A DNA stretch of 47,124 bases from the NCBI GenBank assembly GCA_045106175.1, contig JBGCEF010000042.1:1-47124 (forward strand). The letters run 5' to 3'. This DNA comes from TMED27 sp045106175. GTDB taxonomy: Bacteria > Pseudomonadota > Alphaproteobacteria > Micavibrionales > Micavibrionaceae. Positions 16,954 to 26,259 of the stretch are shown here, one piece after another. The notes beneath the pieces are model-generated. The model was given only the letters and a program-made list of their open reading frames with translations. It was not told where the DNA came from and made no database searches. The first letter of the stretch is position 1. Every line of letters begins with the position of its first letter. The position numbers and the translations under genes are program-made.

Positions 16954-17520
16954 ATGTTAACAATTATCGACAATTACGACAGCTTTACCTATAACCTCGT
17001 CCAATATTTTGGAGATCTGGGGCATAAACTTGATGTCTTTCGCAATGATCAAATTACGCTAGAGGCTCTTTTAGATAAAAAACCTGAAGCTATTATTATT
17101 TCACCTGGTCCAAGTGACCCCGATAATGCAGGCATTTGCCTCGATATAGTAAAAGCCGCAGTAGAACATAACACACCATTACTAGGGGTATGTTTAGGAC
17201 ACCAAACAATCGGACAGGCTTTGGGCGGTAAAATCATTAAAACACCCCCAATGCATGGAAAAACTTCGGATATAAAACATAATAATACAAGTGTTTTTAA
17301 AGGCTTAGAGTCACGTCTTACAGTAACGCGTTACCATTCTCTGATCATTGACCCCCAAACGCTTCCTGATGAACTGCTTGTTACGGCGCAAACCGACGAT
17401 AATATCATTATGGGTATTGCCCATAAAACTAAGCCTATTCATGGCGTACAATTTCATCCCGAAAGCGTTGCTACCCATAATGGACATGCAATGCTTAAAA
17501 ACTTTTTAGATACAATATAA
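16954..17520 (+). CDS. trpG: Anthranilate synthase component II (glutamine amidotransferase)
   Basis: Releases ammonia from glutamine for TrpE, and in many bacteria the same subunit serves p-aminobenzoate synthesis. 188 residues, a single class I amidotransferase domain. It starts TIIDNYDSFTYNLVQYFGDLG, has ISPGPSDPDNAGI, nucleophile Cys in LGVCLGHQTIGQALGG, HGKTSDI, and the His/Glu pair in GVQFHPESVATHNG. It has a short AGG ribosome-binding site 5 bases upstream. It heads trpGDC and must have its own promoter because trpE is cut off by a minus-strand gene. Confidence 0.96.
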   Translation: MLTIIDNYDSFTYNLVQYFGDLGHKLDVFRNDQITLEALLDKKPEAIIISPGPSDPDNAGICLDIVKAAVEHNTPLLGVCLGHQTIGQALGGKIIKTPPMHGKTSDIKHNNTSVFKGLESRLTVTRYHSLIIDPQTLPDELLVTAQTDDNIIMGIAHKTKPIHGVQFHPESVATHNGHAMLKNFLDTI

Positions 17521-17533
17521 TCGGATAAATAAT

Positions 17534-18538
17534 ATGACACTTCCTCCAACAATTAGCCCCCTATCCGAAGATCAAATGATCGCCGCAATGAACCTCATTA
17601 TGAATGGCGAAAGCAATGACAAGGCGATTGAAACTTTTTTAAGAGGACTTTCAGAACGTGGAGAGAGTGTTGAGGAAATCACAGGCGCAGCCCGCGTCAT
17701 GCGTGAAAAAGCAATTACAATTAACGCCCCTTACAATGCGGTTGATTGCTGTGGCACTGGTGGCGACGCATCTGGCACATATAATATCTCAACAGCTGTA
17801 GCTATTGTTTCCGCGGCCTGTGGCGTTACTATCGCCAAACACGGCAATCGCGCATCAAGTTCAAAATCAGGAGCCGCAGACGTATTAGAAGCCATGGGCG
17901 TCAATCTCGACATACCAATGAACAAACTTGAAAAAGCTTTAAAGCTCTATAATTTTTGTTTTCTCATGGCCACCAACCACCATGCCGCCATAAAATATGT
18001 CATGCCTGCTCGGAAAAAAATTGGCAAAAGAACAATTTTTAACCTTCTTGGTCCACTCGCCAACCCCGCAGGCACACGCCAACAATTATTGGGCGTATTC
18101 GCAAAAGAATGGGTTACCCCAATGGCGGAAACGCTCAGAAACTTAGGAACAAAATCAGCATGGGTTGTATATGGACAAGACGGATTGGATGAAATATCAA
18201 TCTCAGCCCCCACAGATATAGCCATTCTTAAAGAAGGAAAAATTACACAAAAAACAATAAACCCCGAAGATTTCGGCCTAGAAACCTCAGACATTCAAAA
18301 TATAAAAGGCGGCGATGCGGATGAAAATGCCGCCGCATTGCGTGCGCTGCTGGAAGGACGAAAATGCGCCTATCGCGATATAGTATTGGCAAACACATCC
18401 GCTGTTCTCAATATTCATGGCAAAACTGATTGCCTGAAAGAGGGGGTCGCCATGGCCGCCACAGAAATAGACTCCGGCCAAGCCAATCAAATCCTAAAAG
18501 ACTACGTCGCCTTCACACGTGAGGATCAAAATGAGTAG
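17534..18538 (+). CDS. trpD: Anthranilate phosphoribosyltransferase
   Basis: Transfers phosphoribosyl from PRPP to anthranilate. 334 residues, full length. The N-terminal helical domain precedes the PRPP/magnesium site CCGTGGDASGTYNISTAVA. The anthranilate site KHGNRASSSKSGAADVLEAMGV and the FLLGPLANPA-like segment NLLGPLANPAG follow. It lies 13 bases after trpG, and its last 8 bases overlap the start of trpC. Confidence 0.97.
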   Translation: MTLPPTISPLSEDQMIAAMNLIMNGESNDKAIETFLRGLSERGESVEEITGAARVMREKAITINAPYNAVDCCGTGGDASGTYNISTAVAIVSAACGVTIAKHGNRASSSKSGAADVLEAMGVNLDIPMNKLEKALKLYNFCFLMATNHHAAIKYVMPARKKIGKRTIFNLLGPLANPAGTRQQLLGVFAKEWVTPMAETLRNLGTKSAWVVYGQDGLDEISISAPTDIAILKEGKITQKTINPEDFGLETSDIQNIKGGDADENAAALRALLEGRKCAYRDIVLANTSAVLNIHGKTDCLKEGVAMAATEIDSGQANQILKDYVAFTREDQNE

Positions 18539-19313
18539 CGTTTTAAAAGAAATTTGCGACGTAAAAGCTGAACACGTACAGGTGCAAAAACAAAAACAAT
18601 CAGTGACTGACCTGGAACAACAAATTAGGTCCATTGCCCCGCCGCGTGGTTTTATAAAGGCACTTAAATCATCGAAAGGCCCCTCTTTGATAGCCGAAGT
18701 AAAAAAGGCATCTCCTTCAAAGGGCATTATCAGACAAGATTTTGATCCGCAAGATATCGCCAATATCTATAAAGATAACGGAGCATCATGCTTATCCGTA
18801 TTGACAGATCAACCATATTTCCAAGGGTCTGACGAAATTTTCCAAGCTGTTCGTAAAACAGTAAACCTGCCATTACTCAGAAAAGATTTTATGGTCGACC
18901 CATACCAAATCATCGAAAGCCGTGCTTTGGGTGCCGATTGTATTCTCATTATTATGGCCGCATTATCCAACCAGCAGGCCAAAGAATTATATAATACGGC
19001 TTTAGAATATGACATGGATGTCTTAACAGAGGTTCATAACGCAGAAGAATTAGAGCGATGTGCATATTTTGAACCTAAAATGATTGGTGTTAATAACAGA
19101 AACCTAAAAACCTTGAACGTTGATACACAAACAAGCTTCGATTTGTTGAACCAAATACCAAATAATGTGCTTAAAGTTGCAGAAAGCGGCCTATCTGATG
19201 CTCAAACGATCAAAAAACTCCATACGGCTGGTTATAATTCATTTTTAATTGGTGAAACCTTTATGAAAGAAAAAGACATCGCTAAAAAGATTCACCTTTT
19301 ATTCCCTGATTAA
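18531..19313 (+). CDS. trpC: Indole-3-glycerol phosphate synthase
   Basis: Ring-closure step of tryptophan synthesis. 260 residues, a TIM barrel. It has the family lysine motif LIAEVKKASPSKGII, LTDQPYFQGSD, LLRKDFMVDPYQIIESRALGADCILII, EVHNAEELER, IGVNNRNLKT and the phosphate loop VAESGLSD. The ATG at 18531 has GAGGA 5 bases upstream and overlaps the trpD stop. A GTG 12 bases earlier is possible but would hide that site. moaC and moeA, which in many alphaproteobacteria follow trpC, are absent here and lexA comes next. Confidence 0.97.
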   Translation: MSSVLKEICDVKAEHVQVQKQKQSVTDLEQQIRSIAPPRGFIKALKSSKGPSLIAEVKKASPSKGIIRQDFDPQDIANIYKDNGASCLSVLTDQPYFQGSDEIFQAVRKTVNLPLLRKDFMVDPYQIIESRALGADCILIIMAALSNQQAKELYNTALEYDMDVLTEVHNAEELERCAYFEPKMIGVNNRNLKTLNVDTQTSFDLLNQIPNNVLKVAESGLSDAQTIKKLHTAGYNSFLIGETFMKEKDIAKKIHLLFPD

Positions 19314-19326
19314 ATCCTTTAATATA

Positions 19327-19363
19327 GAACAAATTAAGAACATATAGTGATTCTGGTTCTTAA
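19327..19363. promoter_or_regulatory. LexA operator upstream of lexA
   Basis: GAAC-N7-GAAC at 19327-19341 is exactly the alphaproteobacterial SOS box (GTTC-N7-GTTC) read on the other strand. Its second half-site is also the left arm of a perfect 8-base dyad, TTAAGAAC (19334-19341) and GTTCTTAA (19356-19363), with 14 bases between. A TATACT -10-like box at 19378-19383 follows, so bound LexA would cover the -35 region. This predicts autorepression of lexA. Confidence 0.75.
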
Positions 19364-19406
19364 TCTCTGCGTAAAAATATACTTAATTAAGGGATGAGGA
19401 CAACCA

Positions 19407-20066
19407 ATGCTCACACGCAAACAACGCGATTTACTTTTATTTATTCATCAACATCTCGGCGAAGATGATATTCCACCGTCTTTTGAAGAAATGAAAGACG
19501 CACTGGGCTTAAAATCAAAATCTGGAATTCATCGCTTAATAAGCGCACTCGAAGAACGCGGCTATATTGAACGCCTTCCGCATCGCGCACGCGCATTAAA
19601 AATTATAAAACTTCCCGATAGTTTTGAAAATGATACCCCAACTGGCGTAATATCACCGGCCAATAGCAATGATATTTCTCATTTTGAGGATATACCGCTT
19701 TTGGGTAAAATCGCCGCGGGTACGCCTATTGAAGCCATCCGCGATGAAGGAAGTTTTATTCAAATTCCTCCTGGTTTTGCGGGCACCGGTGATCTGTATG
19801 CCCTGACTGTTGATGGTGATTCGATGATAAAAGCTGGGATTAATGATCATGATACAGTGATAATAAAAAGATGCGAAACCGCGGAAAACGGTACAATTAT
19901 CGTTGCGCTTGTTGATGATGAAGAAGTCACGCTCAAACGCTTACGGCGCGCAGGTAACAAAATTGTATTAGAACCTGAAAATGATGCGTACGAGCCACAA
20001 ATACTCGAACCTCATCGTGTTAAAATACAAGGACGTTTAGTAAGCCTCATGAGAAGTTATCACTGA
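19407..20066 (+). CDS. lexA: SOS response repressor LexA
   Basis: 219 residues. The N-terminal winged helix-turn-helix (about 1-65, PPSFEEMKDALGLKSKSGIHRLISALEERGYI) binds operators. The C-terminal S24-type self-cleavage domain has the Ala104-Gly105 cleavage site (KIAAGTP), catalytic Ser139 (DGDSM) and Lys177 (EEVTLKRL). RecA filaments trigger cleavage and so induce DNA repair genes. A GAGGA ribosome-binding site lies 8 bases upstream. It converges on comEC, 7 bases from its stop. Confidence 0.97.
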   Translation: MLTRKQRDLLLFIHQHLGEDDIPPSFEEMKDALGLKSKSGIHRLISALEERGYIERLPHRARALKIIKLPDSFENDTPTGVISPANSNDISHFEDIPLLGKIAAGTPIEAIRDEGSFIQIPPGFAGTGDLYALTVDGDSMIKAGINDHDTVIIKRCETAENGTIIVALVDDEEVTLKRLRRAGNKIVLEPENDAYEPQILEPHRVKIQGRLVSLMRSYH

Positions 20067-20073
20067 CAACTGC

Positions 20074-22128
20074 CTAATATTTTTCTGATACCCAGGGGCG
20101 TTGACCACGAAAATCAGCAATTCGTTCTATATTTACAGCATTATCTTTAAATATAAATGCGTGAACGCCATGTTTGCGCGCATTAAAAATATGAAGTCTA
20201 TGATCAGCCGAACATCTCCCTTTTATATACTGTTTTAAAATGACAATCTGTGCCCATTCACATTCCGTTTGATAAACCGCAGGCTCATAGCCGCGAATGA
20301 CAGAAACCTGATGCCCTTTAATGATCAATCGACACGCATGATAATCACACACTAATTCATGATCCTTAGATTTTTGAACACCTTCTCTAGGAAAAGAAAC
20401 AACCAGATTCTCATCGAAACCAAAACCCTCGACCCATTTCTGTCTTTCAAAACGACTTTTTCGTGCATCAGAAATATGCATCTGGGGTTCACTACTGCGA
20501 AATGCAACCAAATCAACTTTTGAAGAAACAAGCATATCGTATTGTAAAAAATGAAAATTAAAGATGCAGAGAACAATAAACATTGAAGCAAAAAAGACCC
20601 GCATATGACCTTTTAGCAAGATTAAAGACAAAGACGCCAATATAAAAAACACCAAAACAGCAAAGTCAAAAGCCCCCAAGGTAAAAACCGCCTTATCAAA
20701 TTCTGCAATCCAATGTGAAAGCTCTAAAATCAATGAAAGTGGTAGTTCTAAAAAACTTAAAATGAAGGTATCCAACCCCAACGGCATGAATACAAAAGCG
20801 AAAATAAGCAGCGGCATAATAATAAACGATAGTAATGGAACACAAAGTACATTCGCCAATAATCCGTATACAGGCAGTGTTTGAAAATGAAACAAAGTTA
20901 GCGGCGCAGTTGCTAATGTTGCGATAATTGTTGTGGCACATACACCACCCACATATAAACATAACTTCCTAAAAACGCCTGATTGACGGTTCCAGTTGAT
21001 CCACAAAGGCCGTGTACATTCATAAAAGGCAACCAAAGCGGTCACTGCCGCAAATGACATCTGAAAACTAACTGATGTCAGGCTTTCAGGTAGAAACAAC
21101 AAAATACAAAAAGCCCCGAACGCCACAACGCGTAGAGAGATAGCAGAGCGATCAAGCAATATTGCGGTAAAAATAACTGCAACCGAAATCATCGCGCGCT
21201 GCGTAGGGATGGTTGCCCCCGCAATCCACATGTAAAAAAACGCTGCGATTATAGCGCCTATAGCAGCATATTTTTTAACAGGATGCCGCAAGGCAAACCC
21301 TTCAAAAGCCGCCATACCCAAACGCAAAACAAAAAACACAAAGCCGGAAAAAAGCCCTAAATGCAGCCCAGAAATAGCAAGCATATGCGCCAAGCCTACG
21401 GCACGAATCGCCTCCATGTCCTCAGTAGAAATTGAACTTTTCTGACCAATCATAAGTGCTTTAGCAAGACTAGCTTCAGGCGTGTTTAAAGCATGATCAA
21501 TACGCGCACCAATCTGAAAGCGTAGTTTTTCAACAGCTCTTCTAATATCAAAAACATCATTATGACTGATGATATCTGGCGCCCCATACAAAAAACCAAC
21601 ACCGCCAATCCCCCGAAAATACATCAGTCGTTGAAAATCGAATCCTTTTGGAATAACAGGAGGTGAAGGCGGGTTTAACGATGCTAAACCTTTAATCTGA
21701 TAATCAACAAACAACCCATCAATATTCCATAATTTTAAGCGTATTTTTTTAGGTGTGTCTTCTGGTTTAAGACCTTCAATAACAACATTAGATAAAACAA
21801 CACGCCCGCCTTTCTCTAAATCCTCAATAAGATCAATCCGCCCTTCAATATTTTTAAAAGGCATGGATTTAGATAAAATTGGCGTGTAAACAACATTCGT
21901 TCTCACTTGAGCTGAAAAAAATCCTAAACAAACACAAAATGCTAAGATTGAAACCGTGCGAAAACGATAAGTACTTTTAAAAACAAAGAAAACACTTACA
22001 CACAAACAAAACAGCCCATAAAAAAATGGTGGTTCATGCAATAATGAAAAATAAAGCCCTATTCCCATAGCCATAAAGACGGGCAAAAATAGAATAAAGT
22101 TAGGCCTTTGCAACGCAAGCTCACTCAA
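20074..22128 (-). CDS. comEC: ComEC/Rec2 family DNA uptake channel protein, without an intact metallo-beta-lactamase domain
   Basis: 684 residues with about a dozen membrane segments. An N-terminal DUF4131-type soluble part is followed by the competence domain (about 215-480), containing ALMIGQKSSIS, AVGLAHMLAISGLHLGLFSGF and GATIPTQRAMISV. After the last spans a soluble tail of about 150 residues ends in RGQRPW. That tail matches the short conserved C-terminus of alphaproteobacterial ComEC and lacks the HxHxDH metal motif of the lactamase-type nuclease domain found in longer homologues. The start is probably TTG, because an in-frame stop lies just upstream and no ATG precedes conserved sequence. 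It should move single-stranded DNA across the inner membrane. No other competence gene is in the window. Confidence 0.87.
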   Translation of the reverse strand: MSELALQRPNFILFLPVFMAMGIGLYFSLLHEPPFFYGLFCLCVSVFFVFKSTYRFRTVSILAFCVCLGFFSAQVRTNVVYTPILSKSMPFKNIEGRIDLIEDLEKGGRVVLSNVVIEGLKPEDTPKKIRLKLWNIDGLFVDYQIKGLASLNPPSPPVIPKGFDFQRLMYFRGIGGVGFLYGAPDIISHNDVFDIRRAVEKLRFQIGARIDHALNTPEASLAKALMIGQKSSISTEDMEAIRAVGLAHMLAISGLHLGLFSGFVFFVLRLGMAAFEGFALRHPVKKYAAIGAIIAAFFYMWIAGATIPTQRAMISVAVIFTAILLDRSAISLRVVAFGAFCILLFLPESLTSVSFQMSFAAVTALVAFYECTRPLWINWNRQSGVFRKLCLYVGGVCATTIIATLATAPLTLFHFQTLPVYGLLANVLCVPLLSFIIMPLLIFAFVFMPLGLDTFILSFLELPLSLILELSHWIAEFDKAVFTLGAFDFAVLVFFILASLSLILLKGHMRVFFASMFIVLCIFNFHFLQYDMLVSSKVDLVAFRSSEPQMHISDARKSRFERQKWVEGFGFDENLVVSFPREGVQKSKDHELVCDYHACRLIIKGHQVSVIRGYEPAVYQTECEWAQIVILKQYIKGRCSADHRLHIFNARKHGVHAFIFKDNAVNIERIADFRGQRPWVSEKY

Positions 22129-22244
22129 TAGAAAATCTTTTAAACGCGCACCGATTGAAAATATTCAGGGACTTGCGCCCTGCCCCACTTCACATTACAA
22201 GAAGTTAAACCATAAACATTCACCCACAGCGGATCAAAAAAATT

Positions 22245-23660
22245 ATGAGCGTAGTTACAAGATTTCCCCCCTCACCGACAGGATTTATGCATATAGGTAA
22301 TGCACGTACGGCTCTTTTTAACTGGCTCTATGCTAAACATACGGGTGGTAAATTTGTTGTTAGAATAGAAGATACAGACAGAAAACGACACTCCGAAGAA
22401 GCCGTACAAGCCATTATTGACGGGCTTAAATGGCTTGGGCTAGAACATGACGATGAAATTACCTCACAATTTGCCAATCAACAAAGACACCGAGATATTG
22501 CAGAAGAGCTTTTATCAAAAGGCTTAGCATATAAATGTTATTGCTCACCTGAAGAATTGCAGGACATGCGCGATAAAGCCCGTAAAGAAGGCAAACAAGC
22601 ATCATATGACCGTCGTTGGCGTGACAGCGATAAAACGCCTCCAAATGGTATTGATCCCGTAATCCGTGTAAAAGCACCTCTTGATGGTGAAACAACAATA
22701 CAAGATAAAGTGCAAGGTACAGTAACAATCCAAAACGAGAATTTGGATGATTTCATTATTCTAAGGTCTGATGGAACACCGACCTACATGCTATCGGTTG
22801 TCGTTGATGATCACGATATGGGTATCACACACATTATGCGCGGCGATGATCATTTGAATAATACTTTCCGTCAAAAGGTTATATTTGATGCCATGGATTG
22901 GGATGTCCCAGAATTCGCTCATCTCCCTCTCATTCACGGGCCAGACGGAGCAAAATTCTCAAAAAGACATGGCGCGCAAAGCGTTGAAGAATATAAAGAT
23001 ATGGGCTACCTCCCCGAAGCAATGTGTAACTATTTATTACGTTTAGGCTGGGGGCGTGGCGATGAAGAAATTATCCCCTCACAAAAAGCGATTGAATGGT
23101 TTGATTTTGATGGAATTGGCAAAGCTGCGGCAAAATTTGATTTTGCAAAGCTCGAAAGCTTAAACGCACATTACATTGCACACACAAACAATGAAGAGCT
23201 TATGCATTTATCACTCCCGTTTTATGTATCAAGACACGGTATTGAACCGAACCAAGAGGCGCAAAGTAAGATCATTTCGCATATGGATGAACTGAAATTA
23301 CGTGCAAAAACATTACTTCAGCTTTCCGATGAATCCGTATTCTACGCCAAATCATGTCCTTTTGACTTCGATGAAAAAGCATCCAATTTGTTAAACGCAG
23401 AAGCAAACGAGATACTACAAGCACTACATAACACACTCGAAATATCCGATTGGACAGAAGAAGCCATTCAGGGCGTGTGCAAAGATGTAGCCGAAAATTT
23501 ACGCAATGGAAAATTAGGAAAAGTTGCAATGCCATTACGTGCTGCATTAACCGGAACAACAATCTCACCAAGTATTTTTAAAGCAGCAGAGATTTTAGGT
23601 CGTGATGAAACACGCACACGCATTCAAAGTGCTATGAATTTCATTCAAAACAAGGCATAA
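22245..23660 (+). CDS. gltX: Glutamyl-tRNA synthetase
   Basis: Charges tRNA-Glu. 471 residues, class I synthetase. The HIGH motif is FPPSPTGFMHIGNARTALFNW and the KMSKS-type motif is AKFSKRHGAQSVEEY. The catalytic segment VRIEDTDRKRH is present and the C-terminal anticodon-binding domain ends at a typical place. In many bacteria without GlnRS the enzyme also charges tRNA-Gln, to be amidated by GatCAB, but nothing in the window bears on that. The gene is divergent from comEC and precedes gltA, as in other alphaproteobacteria. Confidence 0.97.
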   Translation: MSVVTRFPPSPTGFMHIGNARTALFNWLYAKHTGGKFVVRIEDTDRKRHSEEAVQAIIDGLKWLGLEHDDEITSQFANQQRHRDIAEELLSKGLAYKCYCSPEELQDMRDKARKEGKQASYDRRWRDSDKTPPNGIDPVIRVKAPLDGETTIQDKVQGTVTIQNENLDDFIILRSDGTPTYMLSVVVDDHDMGITHIMRGDDHLNNTFRQKVIFDAMDWDVPEFAHLPLIHGPDGAKFSKRHGAQSVEEYKDMGYLPEAMCNYLLRLGWGRGDEEIIPSQKAIEWFDFDGIGKAAAKFDFAKLESLNAHYIAHTNNEELMHLSLPFYVSRHGIEPNQEAQSKIISHMDELKLRAKTLLQLSDESVFYAKSCPFDFDEKASNLLNAEANEILQALHNTLEISDWTEEAIQGVCKDVAENLRNGKLGKVAMPLRAALTGTTISPSIFKAAEILGRDETRTRIQSAMNFIQNKA

Positions 23661-23684
23661 ATATAACTATAAGGTTATATTTTC
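23661..23684 (+). terminator. Weak terminator-like hairpin after gltX
   Basis: ATATAAC/GTTATAT with a 6-base loop, directly after the gltX stop and followed by TTTTC. The stem is wholly AT-rich apart from one pair, so it may only slow transcription. Confidence 0.3.
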
Positions 23685-23743
23685 TACCTACTTTCGATCC
23701 GAATTCAAAAAAATCTGTAATGCACGTACAAGGAAATTAGCAA

Positions 23744-25063
23744 ATGTCTGCAAAAAAAGACCCCGATGCCACTAATAACACATTTACCATGACCAACAAT
23801 GCAACAGGTGAGAGTTATGATTTTCCTGTTTTAAGCGGAACAAGTGGCCCGGATGTAGTAGATATCAGAAAATTTTATGCAGAAACCGGACATTTCACAT
23901 TCGACCCAAGCTTTACAGCCACAGGCAGTTGCAAATCAAAACTGACATTTATTGATGGTGATAAAGGAATTTTAAGGCATCGCGGTTACACAATCGAAGA
24001 GTTAGCAGAAAAAAGCAGCTTTCTTGAAGTCGCATATCTCCTTCTTGAAGGTGACCTTCCTAGCAAGAAACAGTTCGAAGATTTCGACCACAACATCACT
24101 TACCACACAATGGTGCATGAACAGATCAACTACTTCTTTCGTGGTTTTAGACGAGATGCACACCCTATGGCGGTCATGTGTGGTGTCACAGGCGCTCTTT
24201 CAGCATTCTATCACGACTCACTAGATATCTGGGATGAAAGACAGCGTGAAATCTCCGCGCATCGCTTAATAGCTAAAATACCAACACTCGCAGCAATGAC
24301 CCTTAAATACACAATGGGCCAACCATTCATGTATCCGCGTAACGATCTCTCATATTCGGAAAACTTTCTCTATATGTGCTTTGGCCTTCCTGCCGAGCCT
24401 TACAAAGTAAACCCAGTTTTGGCCGATGCCATGGATAAAATTCTTATTCTCCATGCAGATCACGAACAAAACGCCTCAACATCAACTGTACGTCTTGCCG
24501 GTTCATCACAGGCCAATCCATTTGCCTGTATATCATCTGGGATAGCGTCTTTATGGGGGCCAAGCCATGGCGGGGCAAACCAAGCTGTTTTAGAAATGCT
24601 TGATCAAATTGGCGATAAAAAGAATATCCCTGAATTCATCAAACGCGCCAAAGATAAAGACGACCCGTTCCGTCTAATGGGTTTCGGACATCGCGTTTAT
24701 AAAAACTTTGACCCACGCGCAGGCGTATTGAAAAAAGCCTGTGATGAAGTTCTTGATGATTTAGGTGTACATGATCCACGCCTAGAGCTTGCCATAGAAC
24801 TTGAACGTATAGCCCTTGAGGATGAATATTTCGTCGATAGAAAACTCTTCCCAAATGTTGACTTTTATTCAGGTATCATTCTAAAAGCCATGGGCTTCCC
24901 TGTTGAAATGTTCACCGTTTTATTTGCTGTCGCAAGAACAGTCGGCTGGATATCACAATGGAAAGAAATGGTAGAAGAGCCATCGTTAAGAATTGGTCGC
25001 CCTAGGCAGCTTTACATTGGTGAAAACGAGCGTTCATATATCCCAATCAACAAAAGAAAATAA
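23744..25063 (+). CDS. gltA: Citrate synthase (type II)
   Basis: Condenses acetyl-CoA with oxaloacetate, the entry step of the citric acid cycle. 439 residues, the hexameric NADH-sensitive type by length and N-terminal beta domain. It has LRHRGYTIEELAEKSSFLEVAYLLLEGDLP, the active-site histidines in HADHEQNAST and GPSHGGANQAVLEML, and GFGHRVYKNFDPRA with the catalytic arginine region. AAGGAA stands 8 bases before the ATG. It converges on lpxB with 12 bases between the stops. Confidence 0.97.
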   Translation: MSAKKDPDATNNTFTMTNNATGESYDFPVLSGTSGPDVVDIRKFYAETGHFTFDPSFTATGSCKSKLTFIDGDKGILRHRGYTIEELAEKSSFLEVAYLLLEGDLPSKKQFEDFDHNITYHTMVHEQINYFFRGFRRDAHPMAVMCGVTGALSAFYHDSLDIWDERQREISAHRLIAKIPTLAAMTLKYTMGQPFMYPRNDLSYSENFLYMCFGLPAEPYKVNPVLADAMDKILILHADHEQNASTSTVRLAGSSQANPFACISSGIASLWGPSHGGANQAVLEMLDQIGDKKNIPEFIKRAKDKDDPFRLMGFGHRVYKNFDPRAGVLKKACDEVLDDLGVHDPRLELAIELERIALEDEYFVDRKLFPNVDFYSGIILKAMGFPVEMFTVLFAVARTVGWISQWKEMVEEPSLRIGRPRQLYIGENERSYIPINKRK

Positions 25064-25075
25064 AAGACCTGCAAG

Positions 25076-26248
25076 TTAAGAAGGTTTATTAACTTGTTTC
25101 AAGGTTTGAAGAACAAACTCTGCTGCATGCTCAGCTGGATTGCCAGAAATATCTCTCTGTAACAATTTACGAGCATCGTGGAAAGCAACCTTTTGCTTGG
25201 CCATCAATGCCTCATCCTTGATAAGTCTTAAAAGCTCAGATGCAATAGGAATTGACTTACATTTATTTTGTAAAAATTCAGGAACAACACCCTTATCAAG
25301 CAAAATGTTCACAAGGTGAGCAAAACGCACCTTCACTAAAATACGGACAATTAAATACGTCAAAAAACTCGTTTTATAAGCAATCACATGAGGCACATTC
25401 ATATAAGAAAGTTCTAAACCAACCGTGCCCGAGACAGCCATGGCAAGATTACAATTTTTCATAGCCATCCATTTATGCTTAGAGTTTGATACAAGAATAG
25501 GATTCACATTAAGCCCTTTCATGGACTCAATAGCCTCTGTTTCAACCTCTTTTAAAGTCGGCAATAAAATTTGCGCATTCGGTTTTTGCTCTAAAACAAA
25601 ATTAACAGCATCTTTGAAAGTTTGAGAATGACGTTTTATTTCAGATTCGCGGCTACCGAGATAAATGCCAAAAACAAAGTCATCTTCGCCAATATCATAT
25701 AGCTGTCTAAATTCTTTATATTCATTCTTATGATCTTCCCGAATAATAGGATGCCCAACATAAGCTGCTGGTAAGTTATGGGCCTCAAAATATTGCGGCT
25801 CAAACGGAAACAAACACATAATACCATCTAAAAACTTAGAAATCTTTTGCGCGCGACCGGGGCGCCATGCCCAAACACTAGGCGCAACATAATGTATAAT
25901 CTTACCTTGATAAATACCGCGCTTTTTTAAACGTTTTGCAACTTCGAAATTAAAATCTGGCAGATCAATAGAAATAACAACATCAGGCTGCTCTTTTTCA
26001 ATCTCATTAACAACACCATTAATAAGCTTAATCAGACGCGGAAGCTGAACAATAATCTCAGCAATACCCATCACACATAATTCTGTCATAGGTAGAATGC
26101 TCTCAAGCCCTTGCTCTTCCATAGAGGGACCTCCGACACCAATAAATTGCGACTGCTTAGGTTTTAGGGCCTGCATCAGTTGAGCCCCTAAAATATCACC
26201 AGAGGCCTCTCCAACGATAAAGAATACTTTAGGCGCAACCACTGACAT
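25076..26248 (-). CDS. lpxB: Lipid-A-disaccharide synthase
   Basis: Joins UDP-2,3-diacylglucosamine and lipid X into the lipid A disaccharide at the inner membrane. 390 residues, a GT-B glycosyltransferase of family 19. It begins FFIVGEASGDILGAQLMQAL, contains GVGGPSMEEQGLESILPM, SIDLPDFNFEVAKRLK, HYVAPSVWAWRPGRAQKI and, near the C-terminus, AVSGTVGLELSYMNVPHVIAYK. AGAGGA lies 6 bases before the ATG. It is the last gene of the lpxD-fabZ-lpxA-lpxI-lpxB run. Confidence 0.97.
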   Translation of the reverse strand: MSVVAPKVFFIVGEASGDILGAQLMQALKPKQSQFIGVGGPSMEEQGLESILPMTELCVMGIAEIIVQLPRLIKLINGVVNEIEKEQPDVVISIDLPDFNFEVAKRLKKRGIYQGKIIHYVAPSVWAWRPGRAQKISKFLDGIMCLFPFEPQYFEAHNLPAAYVGHPIIREDHKNEYKEFRQLYDIGEDDFVFGIYLGSRESEIKRHSQTFKDAVNFVLEQKPNAQILLPTLKEVETEAIESMKGLNVNPILVSNSKHKWMAMKNCNLAMAVSGTVGLELSYMNVPHVIAYKTSFLTYLIVRILVKVRFAHLVNILLDKGVVPEFLQNKCKSIPIASELLRLIKDEALMAKQKVAFHDARKLLQRDISGNPAEHAAEFVLQTLKQVNKPS

Positions 26249-26259
26249 TTAAAATCCTC

